Shown one piece after another: positions 21,940 to 32,489 of a stretch of 64,000 bases of DNA. Below the pieces are notes generated by a model that saw nothing but the letters and a program-made list of their open reading frames with translations, ran no database searches and was not told the origin of the DNA. How positions within the stretch are numbered: position 1 is the stretch's first letter; each line of letters opens with the position of its first letter. The translations under genes and the position numbers were made by a program. The stretch comes from Populus alba (lineage: Eukaryota; Streptophyta; Magnoliopsida; Malpighiales; Salicaceae), in contig NC_133293.1 in assembly GCF_005239225.2 (NCBI RefSeq), positions 3,038,001 to 3,102,000 on the forward strand. The letters are read 5' to 3'.

Positions 21940-22593
21940 TCACAAATGAAGGCTCAAATCTAATCTAAGCTTTTTACGGCTTTCCTTAGCTGACCAATCT
22001 AGGCGACTCATGCAAGGATCAATGACAGGGATGAAAGATTGTAGTTGGTCAATCAATTGTTCAGCAGTAGCAGCAGAGATTATGATTTGTCGTGCCGAAG
22101 ATATTAGAAATTCTTGCTCCACAGCTTGATCAAGGAAAGATAACAACTTATCATAAAAACCATTAACATTTAACAAACCTATAGGTTTATGGTGAATGTG
22201 CAGTTGGGCCCAAGATGAAATATGAAAGATCTCTTCCAATGTGCCCAGACCACCTAGTAAGGCAATGAAGGCATCAGCATGGTTAAACATGGTATTCAGT
22301 CGGTCAGACATTGTTGGGACCTGTAGTTCCTCTCCAATTGTTTTTCCAATGATGTCCCCATTTGCTAAAGCTTTGGGGACAACCCCCAAAACTTGACTGC
22401 CTCCTAAAAATGCAGCCATTGAAACACCTCCCATTAACCCAAGGCTGCCTCCCCCATACACTAAATGAATCTTTCTCTCAGCTAGTACTTGACCAAGATG
22501 ATTTGCGGATTCTAAAAACTCCTTTTCTTTCCCAGGGCTGGATCCACTGAAAACACAAATATTTCTTATGTGATGACTTGAGGAACCTGCCAT
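21940..22593 (-). CDS. LOG-like cytokinin riboside 5'-monophosphate phosphoribohydrolase carried by Athila element
   Basis: A 217-aa intact, intronless ORF from ATG at 22593. LOG enzymes release active cytokinin base from its riboside monophosphate. Visible family features are an N-terminal Rossmann start (NICVFSGSSPGKE, residues 11-23), YGGGSLGLMGGVS (46-58), GVVPKAL (70-76), the conserved Arg98 in MSDRLNTM, and the signature region, here LGGLGTLEE (113-121), then SSWAQLHIHHKPIGLLNV. The length is normal for the family. The first residue of the PGG signature is Leu113 (codon CTA at 22255-22257), one C-to-T change from Pro; Gly-Gly and both Glu are kept, so activity is uncertain. Plant LOG genes normally have several introns, so this looks like a retro-copied capture. 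It lies in the sense direction between ORF X and the 3' LTR, with its own TATA-like box. Confidence 0.9.
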   Translation of the reverse strand: MAGSSSHHIRNICVFSGSSPGKEKEFLESANHLGQVLAERKIHLVYGGGSLGLMGGVSMAAFLGGSQVLGVVPKALANGDIIGKTIGEELQVPTMSDRLNTMFNHADAFIALLGGLGTLEEIFHISSWAQLHIHHKPIGLLNVNGFYDKLLSFLDQAVEQEFLISSARQIIISAATAEQLIDQLQSFIPVIDPCMSRLDWSAKESRKKLRLDLSLHL

Positions 22594-22658
22594 TTCTACA
22601 CACTTCTATATTTGATGAATGTATGGGATGAGTAGAAATGAAGGGAAGGAAGAGAAGA

Positions 22659-22665
22659 ATTTATA
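22659..22665 (-). promoter_or_regulatory. TATA-like box upstream of LOG-like ORF
   Basis: Minus-strand TATAAAT, 66 bp before the ATG, followed by a CT-rich leader (TCTTCTCTTCCTTCCCTTC), the composition of a plant 5' UTR. Promoter function is inferred. Confidence 0.45.
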
Positions 22666-22831
22666 AATGAAAAAGTGAAAATGCAATCATACCACCTACA
22701 TGTAGGCCAGCTGTAGTCTCACACTCTCTCTCTTTATTTATTTATTTTGACAAAGCATGTATGTACAGGTAGTTGTGATTGTGGCTCACATCTTCCCTTG
22801 GTTTTACGTCCAAGAACGGCTTAAACGCCCT

Positions 22832-23380
22832 CTATGGGTCGGGGATAGGCTTCCCATCCAGTTTTCTTAAAAACTGACAAACAGGGTTTTTTTTAGTCAG
22901 ATTCCCAAGACTAAGTCGATCATGTTCTTTATGGAATTGTAGCCATAAATCATGAAATACACGATGCACATCTCCATTAGGATGCGTCTCAAGGGTCAAT
23001 AAAAGATTATCTAAAGACCCTTTACTCAGGCCATCCTTAATGAATTGTATTTTATCTTCACGGTTTACAGATACCATTCCTAAAGAACGACATGTCGCAT
23101 TACAAGTCCATCTGGCACATCTGTGACAGACTTTCAATCGTTTTGCACGACGTTTCTTTGCAAAAGTGCTTTTACCTGTTCCAGGCATGTGTAAAATGAA
23201 AGAATTGGAGGACTCACCTGATAATCGGACCTTTGCTTCAATCAGCCAACGAATATCTTCAGGAATTCCATGGTTCATTAACAATCTCAATCTTTCACAC
23301 CTAGCACGGTAAATTTTTGTAATCGCATTCTGAGGCAGAGCGGGAAAATACTTTTTCAATTTTTCAAGAGTGGTGTCCAT
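22832..23380 (-). CDS. Accessory ORF X: basic, cysteine-cluster protein of Athila element (function unknown)
   Basis: 182 aa from the first ATG (23380); a longer reading would need a TTG at 23440. The N-terminal half is helical and charged (LEKLKKYFPAL; IYRARCERLRLL). An Arg/Lys patch, AKKRRAKRLK (residues 74-83), resembles a nuclear localisation signal. It leads into a Cys cluster CHRC-X4-C-X3-C (Cys85, 88, 93, 97) and then REDKIQFIKDGL. A basic patch followed by paired cysteines is the layout of the small cysteine-rich nucleic-acid-binding proteins of carla-like plant RNA viruses. That is a resemblance seen by eye, not a proven relationship. The frame is intact and sense to the element, 211 bp after pol and 239 bp before the LOG-like ORF. 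It does not look like gag, pol or a membrane env. Nucleic-acid binding or silencing suppression is an inference. Confidence 0.7.
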   Translation of the reverse strand: MDTTLEKLKKYFPALPQNAITKIYRARCERLRLLMNHGIPEDIRWLIEAKVRLSGESSNSFILHMPGTGKSTFAKKRRAKRLKVCHRCARWTCNATCRSLGMVSVNREDKIQFIKDGLSKGSLDNLLLTLETHPNGDVHRVFHDLWLQFHKEHDRLSLGNLTKKNPVCQFLRKLDGKPIPDP

Positions 23381-23440
23381 TTTTAAATGAGAATTAGATG
23401 GGAGATTCAAAGAAAGAAGAAAGAGCAGAGAATTGCACAA

Positions 23441-23447
23441 TTATATA
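23441..23447 (-). promoter_or_regulatory. TATA-like box upstream of ORF X
   Basis: Minus-strand TATATAA, 61 bp before the ATG, followed by a CT-rich leader (CTCTGCTCTTTCTTC). Same spacing and style as the box before the LOG-like ORF. Confidence 0.4.
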
Positions 23448-23590
23448 CACAGATATAAGTTATCATAGGAAACTGAAAGAACCGACTTAAGAGTCACGGA
23501 GTACCGTTATCCGCCATTTGACCGGGGTGAGAGAAACTAGCAAAACAAAAGATACACCAAAACAAACACAAAACAATGTGAGAAAAAGAA

Positions 23591-25819
23591 TCAATCTTTA
23601 TATACAGGATCACGCAATTCAGTAGAGTCATTTTCAACTGAAAAATTGTCAAAATAAACTTTCAACCGATGCCCATTTACCTTGAAAACATTGCCATTCT
23701 TTGGATTCTCGATATCACAGGCCCCATATGGATACACATGTTTCACAATAAAAGGACCGCTCCATCTTGATCTTAGTTTTCCAGGAAATAAATAGAGTCG
23801 AGAATTATAAAGCAAGACTTTTTGACCAACATTGAATGTTTTTCTCTGTATTTTCTTGTCATGAAACTCTTTGATTCTTGCTTTATGAATTCTTGAATTG
23901 TCATATGCATCATTTCTAATTTCCTCAAGCTCATTTATTTGCAATTTTCGCAGCTGACTAGCATCATCAATGTTTGAATTGAAAGCTTTAATAGCCCAAT
24001 AAGCTTTGTGTTCAATTTCCACAGGCAAGTGACAAGGTTTTCCATAGACTAGTCTATAAGGTGACATACCTAATGATGTTTTATATGCAGTTTGATAAGC
24101 CCAAAGTGCGTCATTAAGTCTTAAAGACCAGTCTTTCCGATTAGGGTTCACCGTTTTCTCTAAGATCTGTTTGATCTCCCTATTAGCAAGCTCTACTTGT
24201 CCACTTGTCTGAGGGTGATAAGGGGTGGCAACTTTGTGTGTGATTCCATATTTCTTCATTAAAGAAGCAAATGGCTTGTTGCAGAAATGTGTTCCACCAT
24301 CACTTATTATGGCTCGAGGAATTCCAAATCGACTCAAAATATTGTCTTTCAAAAACTTTATCACTGTTTTGTGATCATTGTTTCGACTTGGAATTGCCTC
24401 TATCCATTTTGAAACATAATCTATTGCGACTAATATGTACACGAAACCAAATGATGGAGGAAATGGACCCATGAAATCTATACCCCAACAGTCAAAGATC
24501 TCAATGACAAGAATGAGATTTAAAGGCATCATGTGACGTTTTGAAATAGATCCCAACTTTTGACAATTTTCATAAGTCTTGCAGAATGCATGTGAGTCTT
24601 TGAACATGGTGGGCCAATAAAATCCACTTTGTAAGATTTTTGCAGTTGTCTTTCTTGATGAGAAATGACCCCCACATGCCTCAGAATGACAAAATTTAAT
24701 GACACTACTTACCTCATTGTCAGGAATGCATCTTCGAAATATTTGATCAGGACAATATTTGAATAAATAAGGGTCATCCCAATAAAAGTTCTTCACTTCG
24801 TTCAAGAACTTTCTTTTGTCTTGGGTACTCCAATGAGCTGGCAATTGTCCTGAAACAAGAAAATTAACAATATTAGCAAACCAAGGCATCGTAGAAACGG
24901 AAAATAAAGATTCATCGGGAAAGTAGTCATCGATTGGTGTGATGTCAGATTTCGAATCTGTTGTCAATCTTGACAAATGATCTGCAACAACATTTTCGGT
25001 GCCTTTCTTGTCTTTGATTGTGATATCAAATTCTTGAAGTAACAAAATCCACCGCACCAATCTAGCCTTAGAATCTTTCTTAGAAAGAAGATATTTCAAT
25101 GCTGTATGATCACTAAAAACAACAAGTGAGCCAACTAGATAAGACCTGAATTTATCACAAGCAAATACTACTGCAAGTAATTCTTTTTCAATGGTGGTGT
25201 AATTCATTTGAGCACTATTTAAAGTTTTACTTGCATAGTAAATCACATAAGGTTTCTTATCTTTTCTTTGTCCCAAGACAGCACCCATGGCATAATCACT
25301 AGCGTCACACATTATTTCGAAAGGTAATGACCAATCAGGAGGTTGAATGACAGGAGCAGAAGTAAGCAAGTTTTTAAGTTTAACAAAGGCTTCTTCACAA
25401 TGTTCAGTCCATTCAAAAATATTATCATTTGTTAGAAGGTTACTCAAGGGCTTAAATATTACACTAAAATCTTTGATGAACCTTCTGTAAAAACCAGCAT
25501 GTCCTAAGAATGATCTAACATCTTTAACAGATTTTGGTGTTGGTAAGTTGGCAATTAACTCGATTTTAGATTTGTCAACCTCAATTCCTTTCGATGAAAC
25601 AATGTGACCAAGTACAATGCCGTTTGTTACCATAAAGTGACATTTTTCCCAATTCAATACAAGATTCTTCTCTTCACACCTGCTCAAAACCTTTTCTAAG
25701 TTAGTCAAACAATCATCAAATGAATCACCAAAAACAGAAAAATCATCCATAAAAATTTCAAGAAAACGTTCAACCATATCACTGAATATGCTAAGCATGC
25801 ATCTTTGAAACGTGGTGGT
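23591..25819 (-). pseudogene. Athila pol: RT C-terminal half, RNase H, integrase
   Basis: Uninterrupted frame of about 740 codons after a 1-bp frameshift near 25813-25819. It has the RT catalytic FMDD ([12 protein letters not shown]) near 25740-25755, then [13 protein letters not shown] and [14 protein letters not shown]. RNase H shows [16 protein letters not shown] and [13 protein letters not shown]. Integrase has the HHCC zinc motif ([17 protein letters not shown]) and a DDE core with [20 protein letters not shown] and [13 protein letters not shown], then a GPF-type C-terminal module. The enzymes copy RNA to DNA and insert it. Only the frameshift disables this part. Confidence 0.92.
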
Positions 25820-28800
25820 GCATTGCATAATCCAAAAGGCATCCTTCGATATGCAAAAGTACCAAATGGACATGTGAAAGTAGTCTTCTCTTGATCTTCC
25901 AATGCAATTTCAATTTGATTGTAACCTGAATAGCCATCTAGGAAACAATAAAATTCATGACCTGCAACTCTTTCTAGGATTTGGTCCATGAAAGGTAAAG
26001 GGAAATGATCTTTTCTAGTCATTGAATTAAGTTTCCTATAGTCAATGCACATGCGCCAACCAGTAACAGTCCTAGTTGGAATTAACTCATTTTTCTCATT
26101 CATTATCACAGTGACTCCAGACTTTTTGAGTACAACTTGGGTAGGACTTACCCATTTGCTGTCAGAAATAGGATAAATGATTCCATTATCTAGAAGCTTA
26201 ATGACTTCATTTTTCACTACTTCTTTCATATTAGGATTAAGCCTTCGTTGCATTTCTCTAGAGGGTTTAGCATTTTCCTCCAAATAAATCCTGTGTGTGC
26301 AAATCAAAGGGCTAATTCCTTTTATGTCAGCTATGGTCCATCCTAATGCATTTTTGTGCATTTTCAAAATCTGTAATAACTTACCTTCTTGATGTGCATT
26401 AAGTTTGGAAGAGATTATTACCGGAAAAGTTTCATTTTCTCCCAAAAATGAGTATTTGAGATTAAATGGTAACGACTTCAATTCAGGTTTTGGTGGTTGA
26501 ACACTTGAAGGTATGGGCTCAATTGATCGTGGTGGCAATTCTTCAATTTGTGGTCTCCAATTGCATGCCTTTGATTCCTGAAAGTAGACCATTTGCAAAT
26601 CATCAGATTCATCAATCTCAGTTTCACTGGAAGTGGTTTGAAATTGATCATGAACTAATTTTTCAATAAAGTCCACTTCCTGTAAATCATTATCATCTCC
26701 AGGTTGCTTGTAAATGTTGAAAACATTCATCTCTAATGTCATGTTTCCAAATGATAGCTTCATCAGTCCATTCCTACAATTAATCAATGCATTAGAAGTG
26801 GCAAGAAATGGACGTCCTAAAATGACAGGAATTGAATTACATGCTTTAACAGGTTGTGTATCCAAGACAACAAAATCTACAGGGTAAATGAATTTATCCA
26901 CTTGTACTAACACATCCTCAACTATTCCTCTAGGCACTTTTACAGATCTATCGGCAAGTAAAAGAGTTACAGTAGTTGGTTTTAACTCACCTAGATTAAG
27001 ACTTTGAAAGACTGAATATGGAAGTAAATTCACACTAGCTCCAAGATCAAGTAAGGCTCTTTCAATTTTATGTTCTCCAATAAAGCAAGAAATTGTAGGA
27101 CAACCAGGGTCTTTATATTTCAAAGCATTATTGTTTTGAAGAATGACACTTACTTGTTCGGCTAAAAAGGCTTTCTTTTTCACATTCAGTTTTCTCTTCA
27201 CAGTGCACAAATCTTTCAAAAATTTAGCATAGGAAGGTACCTGTTTAATAGCATCCAACAAAGGTATATTGATCCTTACCTGTTTGAAAGTTTCAAAGAT
27301 TTTAGAGTTATGATTGACTTTCCTTTGTTTGGTCATGGCATGAGGAAATTGAAGTGCTGGCGGGGAATCAATCTTTTCTTTGCAATGTTCAGGTTCAACC
27401 CCTTCCTTACCCTCAGAGATAGACTCATCATCTTTCTCACAAGGTTCAAGAATAGGTTTTTCAATAACCTTACCACTACGAAGAGTGATGACTGATTTGA
27501 CTTGATCCATGTGTTGGCTTCCAGAACCACTTGCATTTGCATTGTATTGCCCCCTTGGATTTTGCTGTGGTTGAGATGGAAACTTACCTTTCTCTTGAAA
27601 ATTGAGAGCAGATGTTAATTTTGCAAGAGCATCTTTAAAATCTATCATGCTATGAGCAAGTTGAGTGTTGATTGTCTCCTGCTTTTCAATGAATGCATGC
27701 AATGTTTCCTCAAAATTTCTTCTAGGAGGTGGAGCATAAGGAGGTGCATATCCATGAGAATTTTGAAAATTATGGTGTGCTTGAAACGGTGGCTGTGAAG
27801 TTTGTGCATTGTTTCTATCACTCTTCCAACTGAAATTTGGGTGATTTCTCCAACCAGGGTTGTACGTTTGTGAGTATGGGTTATGGTTGGGTCTTTGGAA
27901 ACTGTTTAAAGCATGGGCTTGTTCATGGAGGCATTCCTTAAAAGAAGGCAAAGTTGGACAATCATTTGTTGAATGTTCATTAGTTTCACAGATTTGACAC
28001 ACAATGTCTTGAACAGATTTTAATTGACCATTTTTTTTCAATTTAAGTGCTTCGACTTTTCTAGCTAAAGATGCAAACTTGGCTTGGAGGTCATGATCTT
28101 CCCTAAGGTTGTGCATACCTCCACTAGATGTATGAGGTTGTGTTTTACTTGGTGCCTCATAAGTACCTGTGGTGTCCCAATTTTGAGCATTTTTGGCTAG
28201 CAAGTCTAGGTACTCCATTGCTTCATTAGGGTCTTTATCTTCGAAAGTTCCATTGCACATCAATTCAACCATTTGCCTATCTCTAGGTGTTAAACCTTCA
28301 TAAAAATGTGAAACCAATCTTCATGTTTCAAAACCATGATGTGGGCAAGTATTAAGCAAATCTCAATACCTATCCCAACATTGGTAAAATGTTTCTCCTG
28401 GTTTTTGAGTGAAAGTGATGATTTGTCTTTTGAAAGAGTTTGTTCTGTGAGACGGAAAAAACTTCTTTAAAAATTGTTGTTGCATTTCATCCCAAGCACG
28501 AATAGATCCTGGTCTCAAATTTTATAGCCATGTTTTAGCTTTATCTTTTAATGAAAAAGGAAAAAGCTTTAATCGAATGGTGTTCATGCTACAATTTGAG
28601 TCATTATAGGTATTACAGACCTTCTCAAATTCCCTTAAATGCAAGTATGGATTTTCTAGGTCTAAGCCATGAAAAGATGGTAAAAGTTGAATAATGCCTG
28701 GCTTAAAATTAAAATAAGATGCATCATGAGGGAAAACTATGCATGAGGGTGCACTTGTTCTTGTGGGATTCATGTGGTCTCTAAGTGTTCTCTTACGGTT

Positions 28801-28848
28801 ATTCTCATTATTCTCATTATGAAGCGATTGATTATCTTCTTCAGTCAT
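25820..28848 (-). pseudogene. Athila gag, protease and RT N-terminal half
   Basis: Starts MTEEDNQSLHNENN at 28848. Gag core: IIQLLPSFHGLDLENPY, LREFEKVC and KDKAKTWL. Three in-frame stops lie at 28522-28524, 28363-28365 and 28321-28323, all consistent with C-to-T or G-to-A changes. A CCHC knuckle CQICETNEHSTNDC is near 27960-28010. The protease has ALLDLGASVNLLP, the DLGAS variant common in the Athila/Tat group. RT motifs are KWVSPTQVVLKK, RMCIDYRKLNSMT and [10 protein letters not shown] one-base loss after NAP (CCACCACG where CCAGCCACG is expected) breaks the frame at 25813-25819. Inactive. Confidence 0.9.
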
Positions 28849-29054
28849 ATTTTCTGAAAATGATGAGGATACCCTACAAAGTCGACCACTTAATGTACGT
28901 GACCAAACTCGCATGCACGTGTAAAAAGAGAATAAAAGGAAGAAAAGAAAATAGAAGAAAACGAAACAAAACAAAACAAAGAAAACAAAAGTTAGATAAA
29001 ATGAAAAGTGAAAAGAGAAAATAAAATAAATATTATAATTTATACAAGAATTTA

Positions 29055-29074
29055 CCTCCCCAGCAACGGCGCCA
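29055..29074 (-). other. Primer binding site, tRNA-Asp type (Athila)
   Basis: Minus strand TGGCGCCGTTGCTGGGGAGG, six bases inside the 5' LTR, close to the known Athila-group site complementary to tRNA-Asp. Confidence 0.9.
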
Positions 29075-29080
29075 AAAACT

Positions 29081-30809
29081 TGACACGACCAAAAGCTTGA
29101 TGTCTTTTCCCAAGTGCAGGAGTGTCGAAGTAATAAATAACCCGACAAGATCGGGGTCGAACCACAAAGAGGTTAATTGTATAAATTATAAATAACAACA
29201 CAACAATAACAACAATAACAACAATAATAACAATAGTAGTACTAGTAATAGTAATAATAATAATAATACTCAGTATGTGGCGTTGTTATACCTGAGAATG
29301 ATCTAAAAGATCGGGTCACAGGTTTCCAGCCTATATACTGAGTTTATGAACAAATAATAATAATAATAATAATAACAACAATAACAACAACAATAATAAA
29401 GAAGAGAAGGAAGAAATTAATGAGAACTTTGAGTTGAAAGATTAATGTAAGGATTAAACAATGATAAAAATAAATGTCAAGGTTAGAGGATCCACTAATG
29501 GTACTTCAAACAAGTATAGTATAAACTCTTATTACTCAATTGGAAACCACACATAAAGGAGGTTCCAATCAGATTATAAATTGTTAACATGATTACATTA
29601 GTTATCTTATTCGAATAAAGCTAATACTTGTAAATGTTGGCAGACATTCATGATTATAACTTATGTTAACAACAAATCAAGTTCCTTTCATAGCTTAGGT
29701 GTCGGTTATACCATACAGTATGGGCTATGAAAGTACCAAGTATTTGTTGTACCAAGTGTTATACAACATAAATCTGGATTAACCATTTAACAAGCAAAGT
29801 ATTAAAAGTGAACAAGATAACAAACATAAAACATGTTAGTATCCAACGTTAAGGTCCATGTTAAGTTTATATTATACTTATTCTTACACCATTAGTGTAC
29901 CTTTTTCACCTTGACATAATTAACTTAGCTAAACATAATGAAAGAAAGAAACATAAATGAACAAGATAAGAACATAAATGAGAAAGAAGTTAACTAAGTA
30001 AAGGAAAGGAAATGAAGTGCATAAACTTGATATTAATGAAAGCAAAACATAAGCAATACAAAGAGAGAAAGCAAGAGCATGATCTTGATCTGCAAACCAA
30101 GATGCCTCAATACATGGTAAGTGCCTCCTTTTATAGGCCAAAATTTGGAACTATTGATTTGTTAATTAATTGATGAGTGGGTGGCCATATCTTGACTTGG
30201 TGATAATCCTTATCTTCTTGTCTGAACAAGACATCATTGCTAACATCATAATTTGCCCAGAATCCTCAGGAATGTTCTAGAAAATTGTCTCAGCTTTCCA
30301 ACAAAAAAAAGATGAGGTCATTTGGACTTCTAGAACTCAAGTTTTGGGCTGAACACTAAATAGTGTCTGGGCTGCAGGACAACTTCGGACTTCTTCGTTG
30401 TTCCTTCAGTTGGACTTCAAAACGGCCTTTTTAAATCTTGGGCTCCTCATGAAAGTTGTAGGCCTTTGTCTTACCTTTCCATCCATATACAATGGACCTA
30501 AATCCGAGATCTAGAGCTCCAGATATGATCCAATTACCGAGTAATGTTCCGGTTTGGACTGCATCGGCATCTCTTTTCTAAGTTTGGTCATCTCTTTGTC
30601 CTTTCACTTTCAATACTTAAACTCATCATTCAATCCTTTTATTTATGTGATAGGTCTGCATTTAAGATGAACATTTACCATAAATTAAGGTATCTTATAG
30701 TATCAAACTTGTTATTATAAAACATGCTTTAGTTAAGGAGTTATTAATACTTCAAGTGCAAAATAATGATATAAAACATTGATAAATATGCACTTTTAAG
30801 TACTAATCA
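29081..30809 (-). repeat. Athila 5' LTR, 1729 bp
   Basis: Partner of 18970-20718, with the same termini and simple-repeat tracts. The PBS lies immediately inside. Confidence 0.92.
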
Positions 30810-31485
30810 CTCATGCTTTAAACAGTTTTCAAAGGCCCAATCATAACCCATACTTGCAAATATACAACCCTGGTTGGAGAAACCACCCAAATTTAAGTTG
30901 GAAGAATGATAACAATAATGCACAAACTTTGAGGCCACCATTTCAAGCAAACCATAATTCCCAAAATTCTAATGGATATGCACCTGCTTATGCTCCCCCT
31001 CCTAGAAGAAATCTTGAGGAAACTTTGCATGCATTCATTGAAAAGCAAGAGACAATCAACACTCAACACTCAACTTGCTTAAGGCATGACAACTTTTAAA
31101 GATACTCTTGCAAAGTTAACATCTGCTCTTAGTTTCCAAGAGAAAGGTAAGTTTCCATTTCAACCACAACATAATCCAAAGGGGCAATACAATGCAAATG
31201 CAAGTAATTCTGGAAGTCAATACATGGATCAAGTCAAATCAGTCATCACTCTTCGTAATGGTAAGGTTATTGAAAAACCCACTCTTGAACCTTGTGAGAA
31301 AGATGAGTCAATCTCTAAGGGTAAGGAAGGGGTTTTATTTGAACATTGTAAAGAAAATATTGATTCTCCGCCAGCACTTCCATTTCTTCATACCATGACC
31401 AAACAAAGGAAAGTCAATCACAATTTCTGAAATCCTTGAAACTTTCAAAAAAGTAAGGATCAATATACCTTTATTGGATGCTATT
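30810..31485 (+). pseudogene. Athila gag fragment (plus strand)
   Basis: Reads HALNSF then YNPGWRNHPNLSWK, YAPAYAPPPRRNLEETLHAF, VKSVITLRNGKVIEKP and PALPFLHTM, the middle to end of Athila gag as in 27250-27930. It has a frame change near 31080, and both ends are lost: the Athila LTR on the left, an LTR insertion at 31486 on the right. Confidence 0.85.
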
Positions 31486-32489
31486 TGATATGGTTCAACC
31501 CTATGATACAACCCAGGTAAGGTCAGATTCGGATTTTGGCGTAAATAGCGCAACAATCCAGGTTTACAACAACATTCATAATTCTCAATCTGACCGTTGG
31601 ATCGGGATAATATTTTATGCGGACTCTTCAGACATATCTTACTACCTTGGGTTAAAAATTCAGGTCAATCAGAGTTCGGGAAGGAACCGTAATACTGGTC
31701 AACAGAGGCTATACGGATTTTGTTATTTACTTCCATTTGACTTGTGGACTTCCTATTTGGTTAGGATTCTTTTCCTACAAGGATGTGGCAGCTGGCTTTG
31801 GGAATTTCCTAATTCCATAAGGATCTTTAATGAGCTGCAATATAATCTACAAGTGTGGCAGTGATTCATTAATGTTTCAGAATCCTTTTCTTATAAGGAT
31901 TCCTTATTCATCCAAGCTACACAAGGAAAGAAGGGCTGGTGGTATTTAATGATAGATTAGTTATTTTTATTATTTTCTTTAATGTTTGGGCTTAATTAAA
32001 ACTTTGTTTTGAGCTAGGGTCCAAGGCTTGTTTGAATCAGGTTATGGGCTTTTTAGTTTAGGGTTTTGGGCCAGTTTTGAGTGGACCTCATATAAGTCCA
32101 CATAAGGGGTCCATTAGGGTTTATTTTAGTTTGTAGTCACTATAAATAAGGGCATAATCAGACATGTAAGGAAGACAATTCATATTAATAAAACTTCTTG
32201 TTTGCCGCACTTTGTGTGTGTGTGTTGGTGAGATAATCTCCCTTCCATGGTTCTCTAAAGAACTGAAAACGACTTATCGAAGAACAACTGTCTTCGTGGC
32301 GTCATCCTTATACTTCTCGTTCGCGAATCAATATTCGTTGAGTGGGGGTCTCCATTTCCAATAGTGCTGGTGCCTAGGTACAAGTTATCTTTGTATCACA
32401 CTCCTATCAAACCTGATTTACTTGGCTTTCCGGAAATTGGTGTCTTTGCGTGTGGGTTGCGTAACCACGTGATCACGAGGTTCGCATCA
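31486..32489 (+). repeat. LTR type C/beta, complete, 1004 bp
   Basis: TGATATGGTTCAACC ... GAGGTTCGCATCA. Contains the GTGGAC-N9-GTCCAC repeat (around 32091-32111), a TATAAATA box near 32142, and hairpins at 32249-32296. The flanking 5-mers (ctatt, aggtt) differ, and the right flank is pol, not the gag it entered, so a deletion followed. Confidence 0.88.

Larger units (their letters stand above)
18970..30809 (-). mobile_element. Athila-type Ty3/gypsy retrotransposon with two accessory ORFs, 11.8 kb
   Basis: Both LTRs are present (29081-30809 as 5' LTR, 18970-20718 as 3' LTR) with TGATTAG...GTGTCA ends. A tRNA-Asp-type PBS lies inside the 5' LTR, followed by gag, protease, RT, RNase H and integrase. 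Two sense ORFs (22832-23380 and 21940-22593) occupy the region where many Athila elements carry an env-like ORF. The LTRs differ at only a few positions in the stretches I compared, so the insertion is fairly recent. The flanks (atatc left, ctcat right) do not form a target duplication, so one side was probably rearranged. Confidence 0.92.

Noticed and set aside
23165..23190. GTGKST in ORF X as a P-loop ATP-binding site
   Set aside because: The upstream Gly at the required spacing is missing and there is no Walker B or ATPase fold in 182 aa.
28522..29148. Gag start within the Athila LTR (MSGYLLLRHS)
   Set aside because: That reading begins in the LTR upstream of the PBS. The gag homology starts near MTEEDNQ at 28848.
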